From Neisseria sp. (GTDB taxonomy: Bacteria > Pseudomonadota > Gammaproteobacteria > Burkholderiales > Neisseriaceae), in assembly GCA_030528455.1 (NCBI GenBank), contig JAUMYW010000009.1, positions 1 to 64,000 on the forward strand: a stretch of 64,000 nt of DNA, in the 5' to 3' direction. Below the pieces are notes generated by a model. It had not been told where the DNA came from. It saw only the letters and a list, made by a program, of their open reading frames with translations, and ran no database searches. A program made the translations under genes and the position numbers. The number at the start of each line of letters is the position of its first letter. The first letter of the stretch is position 1. Below, one piece after another: positions 56,389 through 64,000 of this stretch.

Positions 56389-57966
56389 TTAATTGAAATA
56401 ACCGTGATCTGTCAATTCTTCCAATATCGACTTCACTTCCCTCTCTACGGCCTCATCCGGAATATCCTCAAACGGAATATCCTCTCCTTGAAGATTCCGC
56501 ATAATCAAGCCGCCTGTTTTAAGCTCCTCTCTATATGCTTTAATCAACCCCTTGATGGTTCGTGTTCCGTCAAGATAACGGCTGAAATAAACCGTTACTT
56601 CCCGTATGCTGATATTGTTTCCGTAAATATCCGTGTACCCGGTAATATCCGGATTGCTCGAAATAAATTGAAGCAGATTGCGCTTGCTGTCTGAAATTTT
56701 CGGTTTCTTGCCGCAGGATTTGATTTGAATCGGGTAAAACGAAATATGGGAATAATTCGAATGTACAATCATCCATAAAAGCATTTGGATTGTTTCCCTG
56801 TCAAAACCGGCACATTTTTTCAAATCGGCATAAATACGTTTGATTTGGCAGTTGCCTACACGCTCCCGAAGATAATCGAACAGAAGATCGGCGGCTTCCG
56901 AACGGGAAAATTTGACTTTACCGGCCACAAACCAATATTCTTTATCGTTTTCAGTTGCAAGATACGGAGGAACAATTCTGAGATACAAATCGTCAAAATG
57001 ACGACAACTGTTAAATTGTACAATGCTGTTAGTCAGTTGGTGCCGGTCCAAATTCTCTTGACCGGTAATCATGTCGCAACGGAACTTTGTATCCGAAAGA
57101 AAATCAAAATATTGGGTAATGTCATCCAAGCGGTTATTAAAATAGCTGCAGATATGATTCATCTTTTCTTCATCGACACCGTTACGGAAAATATACGGCG
57201 TATTGGTATCCGTAACATAAGCCAAACCGAATTGCGCCGCCAGTCGGACAAACTGTTTGAAATACATCGGCTGATTGAAATCTTCTAGATATTCATGTGC
57301 AATATAGGATTCGGATGCCTCGGAAATATGTTCGAAACACTCGTTCATATACCGATGAAAAACGTGCTCGGAAGATTTGAAAATATCCCGGGTAAATTTA
57401 ATCATTTCCAATGCCTGATAGACCCGGTTCTGAATGGGCAAATCGGCTTGGGAACCAAACAACATCAGATCTTTTGCAATATCCTTGTTCTTCCAACCGG
57501 GATAAGCATTGTAGCTGACAAAGGCAATACCGTTCGGTGACAGATACTGCCGGATAGTCGATAAAATCGCATGCTGCACGAACTCCGGCACCCAGCTGAA
57601 TACGCCGTGGCAGACAATATAATCAAACTGGGTCTCAAAACGGACTTTGCTGATATCTGCCGCAACCAGGCTGATATTGGAAATGCCTGCGGACGACAGC
57701 ATCCTTTGTCCTTCCCTGATATGCGTTTCCGACAAATCAATCCCGATGGAGAAACTGTCCGGAAACTGCAAGGCAAACGGCAGCAGATTGCCGCCGAAGG
57801 AACAGCCGATTTCCAAAACTTTCGCATTCTCCAAAGGAACGGGTTCCAAGCCTTTCATTTTTGCCAAAGCATGCAGGCGCACTGGGCTGCAATGGGCAAA
57901 AGCTTTCGACGGATAAGGCAGCTCGTTATACGATTGAGCCAGTTTTTCATTAGCAAGAGAAGTCAT
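56389..57966 (-). CDS. Class I methyltransferase with C-terminal regulatory domain
   Basis: 525 residues. SAM motif VLEIGCSFGGNL at 50-61, followed by DLSETHIREGQ and FDYIVCHGVFSWVP, defines a class I fold to about 240. The rest fits the methyltransferase regulatory domain (MethyTransf_Reg-like) in length and layout, from memory. It has visibly more A+T than neighbours and no uptake word inside. Target is unknown; family members have been linked to protein or small-molecule methylation without proof here. It is a single gene with its own terminator. Confidence 0.8.
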   Translation of the reverse strand: MTSLANEKLAQSYNELPYPSKAFAHCSPVRLHALAKMKGLEPVPLENAKVLEIGCSFGGNLLPFALQFPDSFSIGIDLSETHIREGQRMLSSAGISNISLVAADISKVRFETQFDYIVCHGVFSWVPEFVQHAILSTIRQYLSPNGIAFVSYNAYPGWKNKDIAKDLMLFGSQADLPIQNRVYQALEMIKFTRDIFKSSEHVFHRYMNECFEHISEASESYIAHEYLEDFNQPMYFKQFVRLAAQFGLAYVTDTNTPYIFRNGVDEEKMNHICSYFNNRLDDITQYFDFLSDTKFRCDMITGQENLDRHQLTNSIVQFNSCRHFDDLYLRIVPPYLATENDKEYWFVAGKVKFSRSEAADLLFDYLRERVGNCQIKRIYADLKKCAGFDRETIQMLLWMIVHSNYSHISFYPIQIKSCGKKPKISDSKRNLLQFISSNPDITGYTDIYGNNISIREVTVYFSRYLDGTRTIKGLIKAYREELKTGGLIMRNLQGEDIPFEDIPDEAVEREVKSILEELTDHGYFN

Positions 57967-58124
57967 TTCAAAACCTATAATAAATATTTGCCAATCATGG
58001 GAAATTCAAGAAAAATTTTAAAACATACCTGCAGACAACGTCCAGCAGGCACCGATGCCGTCTGCACCTTTCCGAACCGAATCAAAATGCCGCCCAAACA
58101 TCAAAGTTGCAGACGGCATTCTTC

Positions 58125-59834
58125 TCAAACTGCAGGTCCTCCGGTTTCTTTAGCCTGCCAAGTGTCTTTCAATCCGACCGTTCGGTTGAACACGGGCGCA
58201 TCGGCGGCGTGGTCTTTGCGGTCGGTAACGAAATAGCCCAAACGCTCGAACTGCCAACGGCTTTCGGCCGGCAGATTTTGTGCGGCGGCTTCGGCGTAGG
58301 CGGTGATTTCCTGCATGGATTCGGGATTCAGGAAATCGGTAAACGGCAGATATTGCCCGCCTTCGCCGCGTACGGCATCAGGACGCGCTTCGGTAAACAG
58401 GCGGTCGTACAAACGCACTTTGACCGGCACAGCGTGTTCTGCCGAGAGCCAGTGGATAACGCCTTTGACTTTGCGGCCTTCGGGTTTTTTGCCCAAAGTG
58501 TCGTGATCGATGCTGCATTTGAGTTCGATTACGTTGCCGTTTTCGTCTTTTACTGCTTCGTCGCATTTGATAACGTAGCTGTAACGCAGCCGCACTTCGC
58601 CGCCGACTGTCAGGCGTTGCCAGCCTTTGGGCGGATTTTCGCTGAAATCGTCGGCATCGATGTACAAAGTAGGGCTAATCGGCACTTCGCGGTCGCCCAT
58701 TTCTTCATGGTGCGGGTGGAACGGCGCACGGCGGCTTTGTGTGAGGCCCTCTGAAAAATTGGTCAGCGTTACTTTAATCGGGTTGAGAACCGCCATCATG
58801 CGCGGGGAGGAGTTTTCCAACTCTTCGCGCACCGCGCCTTCCAACACGCTCATATCGACCACATTTTCCGATTTGGAAATGCCTACGCGCTTGGCAAACA
58901 GACGCAGGCCTTCGGGCGTGTAACCCCGGCGGCGCATACCGGAGATGGTCGGCATACGCGGATCGTCCCAGCCGGACACGTGGCCGTCTGCAACAAGCTG
59001 GTTCAGCTTGCGTTTGGAAGTGATGGAGTACAGCAGCTCCAAACGGGAAAATTCGTATTGGTGCGGGCGGGTGGGGTGCGGTGCGGGAATATTGTCCAAC
59101 ACCCAGTCGTACAGCGGACGGTGCGCTTCAAATTCAAGTGTGCAAAGCGAATGTGTGATGCCTTCGATGGCATCGGAAATGCAGTGGGTGTAGTCGTACA
59201 TCGGATAGATGCACCATTTGTCGCCCGTGTTGTGGTGGTGTGCGCGGCGGATGCGGTAAATCACGGGATCGCGCATATTGATGTTGCCGGCCGCCATATC
59301 GATTTTCAGACGCAGGGTTTTGCTGCCGTCTGCAAATTCGCCGTTCTTCATGCGCATAAACAAATCGAGGTTTTCTTCGATACTGCGCTCGCGGTAAGGA
59401 CTGTTTCTGCCCGGTTCGGTGAGCGTGCCGCGATATTCGCGCATTTCTTCGGCAGTCAAATCATCGACATAGGCCTTGCCGTCTTGAATCAAACCGACCG
59501 CATAGTCAAACAGTTGGTCGAAGTAATTGGAGGCATAACGCGGTTCACCCGCCCATCTGAAACCCAACCACTCGACATCTTCTTTAATCGATCGGACGTA
59601 TTCTTCGTTTTCTTTTTCGGGATTGGTGTCGTCAAAACGCAGATTGCACAAGCCGTCATACACATAGGCCAAACCGAAATTCAGGCAGATGGATTTTGCG
59701 TGGCCGATATGCAGATAGCCGTTCGGCTCGGGCGGGAAACGGGTCTGGACGGCAGTATGCCTGCCGCTTTTCAGATCTTCTTCGATGATGCTGCGGATAA
59801 AATGGTTATCGGCAAATTGTTCTTTGTTCAACAT
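58125..59834 (-). CDS. glnS: Glutamine-tRNA ligase
   Basis: 569 residues from [20 protein letters not shown]-type motif [20 protein letters not shown] and the KMSKS-equivalent [10 protein letters not shown] are present, and the C-terminal beta barrels complete normal length. It charges tRNA-Gln directly. Uptake words inside the gene occur near 58981 and 59322. A long-spaced inverted uptake pair (58055-58119) follows its stop. Confidence 0.96.
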   Translation of the reverse strand: MLNKEQFADNHFIRSIIEEDLKSGRHTAVQTRFPPEPNGYLHIGHAKSICLNFGLAYVYDGLCNLRFDDTNPEKENEEYVRSIKEDVEWLGFRWAGEPRYASNYFDQLFDYAVGLIQDGKAYVDDLTAEEMREYRGTLTEPGRNSPYRERSIEENLDLFMRMKNGEFADGSKTLRLKIDMAAGNINMRDPVIYRIRRAHHHNTGDKWCIYPMYDYTHCISDAIEGITHSLCTLEFEAHRPLYDWVLDNIPAPHPTRPHQYEFSRLELLYSITSKRKLNQLVADGHVSGWDDPRMPTISGMRRRGYTPEGLRLFAKRVGISKSENVVDMSVLEGAVREELENSSPRMMAVLNPIKVTLTNFSEGLTQSRRAPFHPHHEEMGDREVPISPTLYIDADDFSENPPKGWQRLTVGGEVRLRYSYVIKCDEAVKDENGNVIELKCSIDHDTLGKKPEGRKVKGVIHWLSAEHAVPVKVRLYDRLFTEARPDAVRGEGGQYLPFTDFLNPESMQEITAYAEAAAQNLPAESRWQFERLGYFVTDRKDHAADAPVFNRTVGLKDTWQAKETGGPAV

Positions 59835-59949
59835 AATCTTATCTCTTATTTTCCGGTTGTGCGGACTGCTGGTCCGCTTTGCCGCAACAGCATACGGCAA
59901 ACAGGATATTGTAACCGATTTGCCGCCGTTCTTTAAGCCGGAGAACACA

Positions 59950-59996
59950 ATGCCGTCTGCAGACCGGCCATAGAAGCGGCAAGTTGCAGACGGCAT
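59950..59996 (-). terminator. Uptake-word hairpin after fumC
   Basis: ATGCCGTCTGCA (59950-59961) and TGCAGACGGCAT (59985-59996) pair perfectly around a 23-base loop, 15 bases beyond the fumC stop. Confidence 0.6.
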
Positions 59997-60011
59997 CCGA
60001 ATGCTGGAAAT

Positions 60012-61400
60012 TTATTTCGGCGACACCATGTCTTCGGGACACACCAGTTCGTCAAACTCCTCGCCGCTGAGCAAACCCAGGTCAATTGCGGTTTCGCGCA
60101 GAGACTTGTCGTTTTGATAAGCGGTTTTCGCTACTTTTGCCGCATTTTCGTAACCGATTTTGCGGTTGAGCGCGGTTACCAGCATCAGGGAATGATGCAG
60201 GAAATAATCGATTTTCTCCGGCATCGGCTCGATGCCGACGGCGCAATGTTCGTTGAAACTGTTGCAGGCATCACCGAGCAGGCGCACGGATTGCAGCAGG
60301 TTGTAGCCGATAACGGGCATGTAAACGTTCAGTTCGAAATTGCCCGATGCACCCGCCATGCCTATGGTTACGTCATTGCCGAACACTTGGCAGCACACCA
60401 TAGTCATCGCTTCGGCCTGAGTCGGATTGACCTTGCCCGGCATAATCGACGAACCCGGTTCGTTTTCGGGAATGCGGATTTCGCCCAAACCGCAGCGCGG
60501 CCCGCTTGCCAGCCAGCGGATATCGTTGGCGATTTTGTTCAGGCTTGCGGCCAGCGTTTTGAGTGCGCCGGAAGCATATACGCAGGCATCGCGTCCTGCC
60601 AGTGCTTCAAATTTGTTCGGCGCGGTTACAAACGGCAGACCGGAAAGTTCGGCCAGCTTTTCCGCTGCCTTAACCGCATAATCTGGGTGGCTGTTCAAAC
60701 CCGTACCGACCGCCGTTCCGCCCAAGGGAAGCTCGTACAGCCCCTGCAAAGCGTGCTGCAGACGGCACAGGCCGTGATCAAGCTGGCTCACATAGCCGGA
60801 AAACTCCTGTCCCAAAGTCAGAGGCGTAGCATCTTGCAGATGGGTGCGACCGATTTTCACAATAGACGAAAACGCTTCGGCTTTCTGTTGCAAAGTATCG
60901 CGCAGAGCCACTACTGCCGGAATCAGCAGGCGGTTGATTTCCAGCGCGGCGGCAACGTGAATAGCGGTCGGGAAACTGTCGTTGGTCGATTGCGCATGGT
61001 TCACATGATCGTTGGGATGAACAGGCTGATAAGCCGCCAAGCCGGTACCGGCGATTTCATTGGCCCGGTTGGCCAGCACCTCGTTCATATTCATATTCGA
61101 CTGCGTACCCGAGCCTGTCTGCCACACCACCAAAGGAAACTGCCCCTGCAGACGGCCTGCCAGCACGTCGTCTGCCGCCTGCACAATCAAATCCGCCTGT
61201 TCCGGCTTGATGCGGCCGAGCGCGGCATTCGTCTGTGCGGCGGCTTTTTTCACCAATGCCATCGCCTCAATCAAAGGCGCGGGCAGCGTTTCTCCGCCGA
61301 TTTTGAAATTGTCGCGGCTGCGCTGGGTTTGCGCACCCCAATACGCATCGGCCGGTACGGCCACATCGCCCATGGTATCGTGCTCTATACGGCTTGCCAT
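60012..61400 (-). CDS. fumC: Class II fumarate hydratase FumC
   Basis: 462 residues from [15 protein letters not shown] with AAGGAG upstream. Motifs [18 protein letters not shown] and [13 protein letters not shown] are those of the fumarase/aspartase superfamily. The protein is iron-free, unlike class I fumarases. A 19-base Fur-box-like site lies 31 bases upstream, which fits iron-responsive control. It converts fumarate to malate. Confidence 0.95.
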   Translation of the reverse strand: MASRIEHDTMGDVAVPADAYWGAQTQRSRDNFKIGGETLPAPLIEAMALVKKAAAQTNAALGRIKPEQADLIVQAADDVLAGRLQGQFPLVVWQTGSGTQSNMNMNEVLANRANEIAGTGLAAYQPVHPNDHVNHAQSTNDSFPTAIHVAAALEINRLLIPAVVALRDTLQQKAEAFSSIVKIGRTHLQDATPLTLGQEFSGYVSQLDHGLCRLQHALQGLYELPLGGTAVGTGLNSHPDYAVKAAEKLAELSGLPFVTAPNKFEALAGRDACVYASGALKTLAASLNKIANDIRWLASGPRCGLGEIRIPENEPGSSIMPGKVNPTQAEAMTMVCCQVFGNDVTIGMAGASGNFELNVYMPVIGYNLLQSVRLLGDACNSFNEHCAVGIEPMPEKIDYFLHHSLMLVTALNRKIGYENAAKVAKTAYQNDKSLRETAIDLGLLSGEEFDELVCPEDMVSPK

Positions 61401-61430
61401 CGTGTTCTCCTTTTCGACTTCAAAAAATGA

Positions 61431-61449
61431 AATGATTATAACTATCATT
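61431..61449. promoter_or_regulatory. Fur-box-like inverted repeat upstream of fumC
   Basis: AATGAT, seven bases, ATCATT forms a 19-base inverted repeat in an AT-rich stretch, close to the GATAATGATAATCATTATC consensus in its arms. It lies 31 bases before the fumC ATG. The gonococcal fumC is recalled to be Fur controlled. Confidence 0.6.
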
Positions 61450-61539
61450 TTTTCAAGGAGCAAACCGTACTTACATTGCCCTTGTTCTGCAAACATGATT
61501 TAATGCAAATCTTTATTTCTTAACAAAAGGCGGGTTGCC

Positions 61540-62745
61540 ATGCCGCAGCAAGCGATTATCCCCTCTCTGCTCGACACCGATTTGTACAAATTCACCATGC
61601 TGCAAGTCGTGCTGCACCAATTCCCCCAAGCACACGGCGTGTACGAATTCCGCTGCCGCAACAATGACGAAACCGTATATCCGCTGGCAGACATCCGCGA
61701 AGATCTGGAACGCGAACTCGATGCACTCTGCACGCTGAAATTGCAGCAGGACGAATTGGACTATCTGCGCGGCCTGCGCTTCATCAAAAGCGATTTTGTC
61801 GATTATTTAGAACTGTTCCAGCTCAAACGCCGCTTTGTCAACGTATCCACCGACGAACAGGGTCGTCTGAATATTCGGGTCGAAGGCCCGATGATTCAGG
61901 CAATGTTTTTTGAAATCTACATTCTGGCCATCGTAAACGAACTTTACTTCCGCCGCTTGGAAACTCCCGAAGTTCTAGCCGAAGGCGAACGCCGTCTGCA
62001 AGAAAAAGCCCGCCTGCTGCGCGAATATACCGCCGCACAAAAAGACGGCGAACCGCCGTTTCTCGTATCCGACTTCGGCACGCGCCGCCGCTACAATCTA
62101 GCTTGGCAGGAACATGTTATCCAAACCCTGTACTCAGCAGCCCCTGACATCCTGCGCGGCACCAGCAACGTCTATTTGGCCAAAAAACTCGGTCTCACCC
62201 CCATCGGCACCATGGCGCACGAATTTCTGCAAGCCTTCCAAGCACTTGACGTGCGTCTGCGCGACTTCCAAAAAGCCGCCCTTGAGGCATGGGTACACGA
62301 ATACAGGGGCGACTTGGGCATCGCCTTAACCGACGTTGTCGGCATGGACGCTTTCCTGCGCGACTTCGACCTTTATTTCGCCAAACTCTTCGACGGCCTG
62401 CGCCACGACAGCGGCGACCCTTACATTTGGGGCGACAAAGCCTACGCGCACTATCAAAAACTGAAAATCGACAGCCGCACCAAAATGCTGACCTTTTCAG
62501 ACGGCCTCAACCTGCCCCGCGCATGGGATTTGCACCAATACTTCAAAGCCCGCTTCAAAACCAGCTTCGGCATCGGCACTAATCTGACCAACGATTTGGG
62601 CAATACGCCGCTGAATATCGTATTGAAACTGGTCGAATGCAACGGCCAGTCTGTTGCCAAAATTTCCGACAGCCCGGGAAAAACCATGAGCGACAACAAC
62701 ACTTTTCTGGCCTATCTGCGCCAGGTTTTCCAAATTCCGGATTAA
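61540..62745 (+). CDS. pncB: Nicotinate phosphoribosyltransferase
   Basis: 401 residues. [18 protein letters not shown] is the family start, [16 protein letters not shown] follows, and [18 protein letters not shown] carries the catalytic His region. It salvages nicotinate to NAD. It diverges from fumC; the intergenic region of 139 bases holds the Fur-like site. A weak hairpin (62761-62789) follows. Confidence 0.95.
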   Translation: MPQQAIIPSLLDTDLYKFTMLQVVLHQFPQAHGVYEFRCRNNDETVYPLADIREDLERELDALCTLKLQQDELDYLRGLRFIKSDFVDYLELFQLKRRFVNVSTDEQGRLNIRVEGPMIQAMFFEIYILAIVNELYFRRLETPEVLAEGERRLQEKARLLREYTAAQKDGEPPFLVSDFGTRRRYNLAWQEHVIQTLYSAAPDILRGTSNVYLAKKLGLTPIGTMAHEFLQAFQALDVRLRDFQKAALEAWVHEYRGDLGIALTDVVGMDAFLRDFDLYFAKLFDGLRHDSGDPYIWGDKAYAHYQKLKIDSRTKMLTFSDGLNLPRAWDLHQYFKARFKTSFGIGTNLTNDLGNTPLNIVLKLVECNGQSVAKISDSPGKTMSDNNTFLAYLRQVFQIPD

Positions 62746-62980
62746 ACACACCACGTCTGTCCCGTCTGCCTTCATTTGGAGCAGGCGGGTATTTCATATC
62801 TGCAGACGGCATACAGTTTTTCAAGACTCTCGAATGAGGTTTCCTGACTGCAAAGCAACCAACAACATTTTTAACGCCTTTTAAATACAACATTTACAAA
62901 CAATCCGCATTTCCAAATAAAAATATTGCAGCAGACAAATCGTCCTCTCGCCGCAGCAAGCCCGCTACACAACACGAGAC
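62746..62980. other. Intergenic stretch after pncB
   Basis: About 235 bases with a weak stem (CCCGTCTGC 62761-62769 with GCAGGCGGG 62781-62789) and one uptake word at about 62802-62812. No frame is convincing. Confidence 0.5.
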
Positions 62981-63019
62981 AAACGAAAGAAATCCCCAAG
63001 GAAAAACCTTGGGGATTTC
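62981..63019 (-). terminator. Terminator of the tRNA-Arg/tRNA-Glu unit
   Basis: Thirteen-base arms (62989-63001 and 63007-63019) carry CCCC/GGGG in the middle, with a five-A loop. On the minus strand TTTCGTTT follows. It lies just past tRNA-Glu. Confidence 0.85.
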
Positions 63020-63025
63020 AAAGTC

Positions 63026-63100
63026 TGGCACGCCCACGGGGAATCGAACCCCGGTTACCGCCGTGAAAGGGCGATGTCCTAACCGCTAGACGATGGGCGC
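63026..63100 (-). tRNA. tRNA-Glu (anticodon TTC)
   Basis: 75 bases with encoded CCA. Acceptor GCGCCCA pairs with TGGGCGT (one G-T), anticodon TTC sits in the CTTTCAC loop and GTTCGATTC marks the T-arm. Confidence 0.93.
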
Positions 63101-63110
63101 GGATGTTTCA

Positions 63111-63187
63111 TGGCGCACCCGGAGCGATTCGAACGCCCGACCCTCTGGTTCGTAGCCAGATACTCTATCCAACTGAGCTACGGGTGC
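63111..63187 (-). tRNA. tRNA-Arg (anticodon ACG)
   Basis: 77 bases with encoded CCA. Acceptor GCACCCG pairs fully with CGGGTGC, and the loop CTACGAA carries ACG. It precedes tRNA-Glu on the same strand. Confidence 0.95.
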
Positions 63188-63304
63188 TATGCAAGAAAGA
63201 TTTGAATTATAAAAACCCTTTGATTATTTGTCAACCTGTTTTAATGAAAAAACATCTGATAAATGCTAAAATAAACGTTTATATTTGAATAATAAGGGAA
63301 TTAA

Positions 63305-64000
63305 ATGTCTTCCATCCCACACTACCCGGCCTTATCCGAATTGTTTTCATACTTCAAGCAGCCGGTCGTACTGCTGGATTTGGAAAGCACCGGCGGTCAT
63401 TTCACGGACGACCGTATTACCGAAATCGCCTTCCTTCGTTTCGAAAACGGCAGAACAGAACGTTTCGAATGCCTTGTCAATCCCGGCATTCCGATTCCCA
63501 AGTTTATTACCCGGCTGACCGGCATCGATGATGCAATGGTCGGAAACGCACCCGATTTTTCCCAACTGTCCGACCGCTTGCTGTCTCTCCTGCAAGGTGC
63601 GGTTTTAGTAGCACACAACAGCAAATTCGATTATCAGTTTTTACAATATGCATTCCAACGCTGCGGCCTGCATTTCGCGGCAAAAACTTTATGCACTGTT
63701 CAACTTTCCCGCCGTCTTTATCCCCAATTTCGCAAACACAGCCTGGAAAGCATTATCGAGAGACACGGCATCTCCGTCAGCAGCCGCCACCGCGCGTGGA
63801 GCGACGTGGCTGCTCTGGCGGATTTTCTGGAACGATGCATCGACACCTGCGGCATGGAAGCTGTTGTCTCGCAATGTCGCCGCCTACTGCAACCGCAACC
63901 ATTTCCCGAATATCTACCCGAACATCTGGACAGCCGTCTGCACCAGCTGCCCGACTCCGACGGCATTACACTTTGGTTCGATGACAAGGAAAACCTTGTC
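63305..64000 (+). CDS. DnaQ-type 3'-5' exonuclease, probably with a UvrC-like extension (partial)
   Basis: 232 codons to the window edge from ATG at 63305 with AAGGGA upstream. Exonuclease motifs LLDLESTGGHFTDDRITEIA (first acidic pair), AHNSKFDYQFLQYAF and HRAWSDVAALADFL are intact. Past residue 190 it continues with PFPEYLPEHLD and an HQLPDSDGITLWF stretch, as in proteins that join an exonuclease to a GIY-YIG nuclease. The rest is off the edge, so the C-terminal domain is inferred. Confidence 0.85.
   Translation, partial: MSSIPHYPALSELFSYFKQPVVLLDLESTGGHFTDDRITEIAFLRFENGRTERFECLVNPGIPIPKFITRLTGIDDAMVGNAPDFSQLSDRLLSLLQGAVLVAHNSKFDYQFLQYAFQRCGLHFAAKTLCTVQLSRRLYPQFRKHSLESIIERHGISVSSRHRAWSDVAALADFLERCIDTCGMEAVVSQCRRLLQPQPFPEYLPEHLDSRLHQLPDSDGITLWFDDKENLV

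Noticed and set aside
58055..58119. Inverted uptake pair after glnS as a terminator
   Set aside because: The loop of 41 bases is too long for a confident intrinsic terminator and no T-run follows.
1..64000. CRISPR array, insertion sequence or prophage
   Set aside because: No regularly spaced repeats, transposase, integrase or phage structural genes were found on either strand; the short repeats are uptake words.

Overview
The window is a stretch of chromosome from a Neisseriaceae bacterium, most likely the genus Neisseria or a close relative. The evidence is a dense scatter of DNA-uptake-like words (core GCCGTCTG) inside genes and as inverted pairs that serve as terminator stems. Further support comes from a System II (ResB/CcsA) cytochrome c maturation pair, a BON-domain lipoprotein of the GNA2091/YraP type, Neisseria-style GT25 glycosyltransferases and a 2-methylcitrate (prp) cluster with AcnD/PrpF. 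The uptake word is mostly GCCGTCTGCA rather than the familiar GCCGTCTGAA, although both occur. I see no plasmid, phage, IS element or CRISPR array.

Layout, 0-30 kb, mostly minus strand. lysO-glpR-DUF971-ubiE and an amino-acid-binding lipoprotein come first. They are followed by fpr, a small secreted protein, msbA, pepN and fabG. Next is a complete dTDP-L-rhamnose operon (rfbB-rfbA-[papain-like lipoprotein]-rfbD-rfbC) and a convergent pair of GT25 glycosyltransferases. The fatty acid/phospholipid cluster follows: rpmF, a phosphoribosyltransferase gene, plsX, fabH, fabD. A plus-strand block has a maf gene, a tetrapyrrole-methylase-like gene, ubiD and dsbD. Minus-strand genes for a GGCT-like protein, an ABC ATPase, ksgA and yqaA then lead to a second maf gene on the plus strand.

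At 30.3-30.7 kb there is a 640-base non-coding stretch with two perfect DnaA boxes, two near-matches, an ungapped 54-base direct repeat and a very AT-rich patch. Gene direction shifts from mainly minus to mainly plus around this point. I propose it as a replication origin candidate, although dnaA is not in the window.

30.9-64 kb, mostly plus strand. rng, cysE, a KefB-type antiporter and tRNA-Val/tRNA-Asp come first. A minus-strand envelope cluster (membrane protein, YraP-like lipoprotein, gmhA/diaA, yraN) faces rsmI. Then come engB, cytochrome c4, resB-ccsA and a second fpr. The propionate (2-methylcitrate cycle) region follows: prpB, prpC, a broken YdcZ-type transporter gene, an EamA transporter gene, a trans-aconitate methyltransferase gene, acnD and prpF. 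The right end holds a CcoI/FixI-type copper ATPase gene, a large AT-rich methyltransferase gene, glnS, fumC with a Fur-box-like site, pncB, tRNA-Glu/tRNA-Arg and the start of a DnaQ-type exonuclease gene that runs off the edge.

Functional links: envelope building (msbA, rfb genes, GT25s, gmhA, plsX/fab); respiratory chain assembly (ubiE, ubiD, dsbD, cytochrome c4, resB/ccsA, ccoI); propionate catabolism with a possible damage-control methyltransferase. All calls come from reading the sequence and recalled family knowledge; no database search was run.
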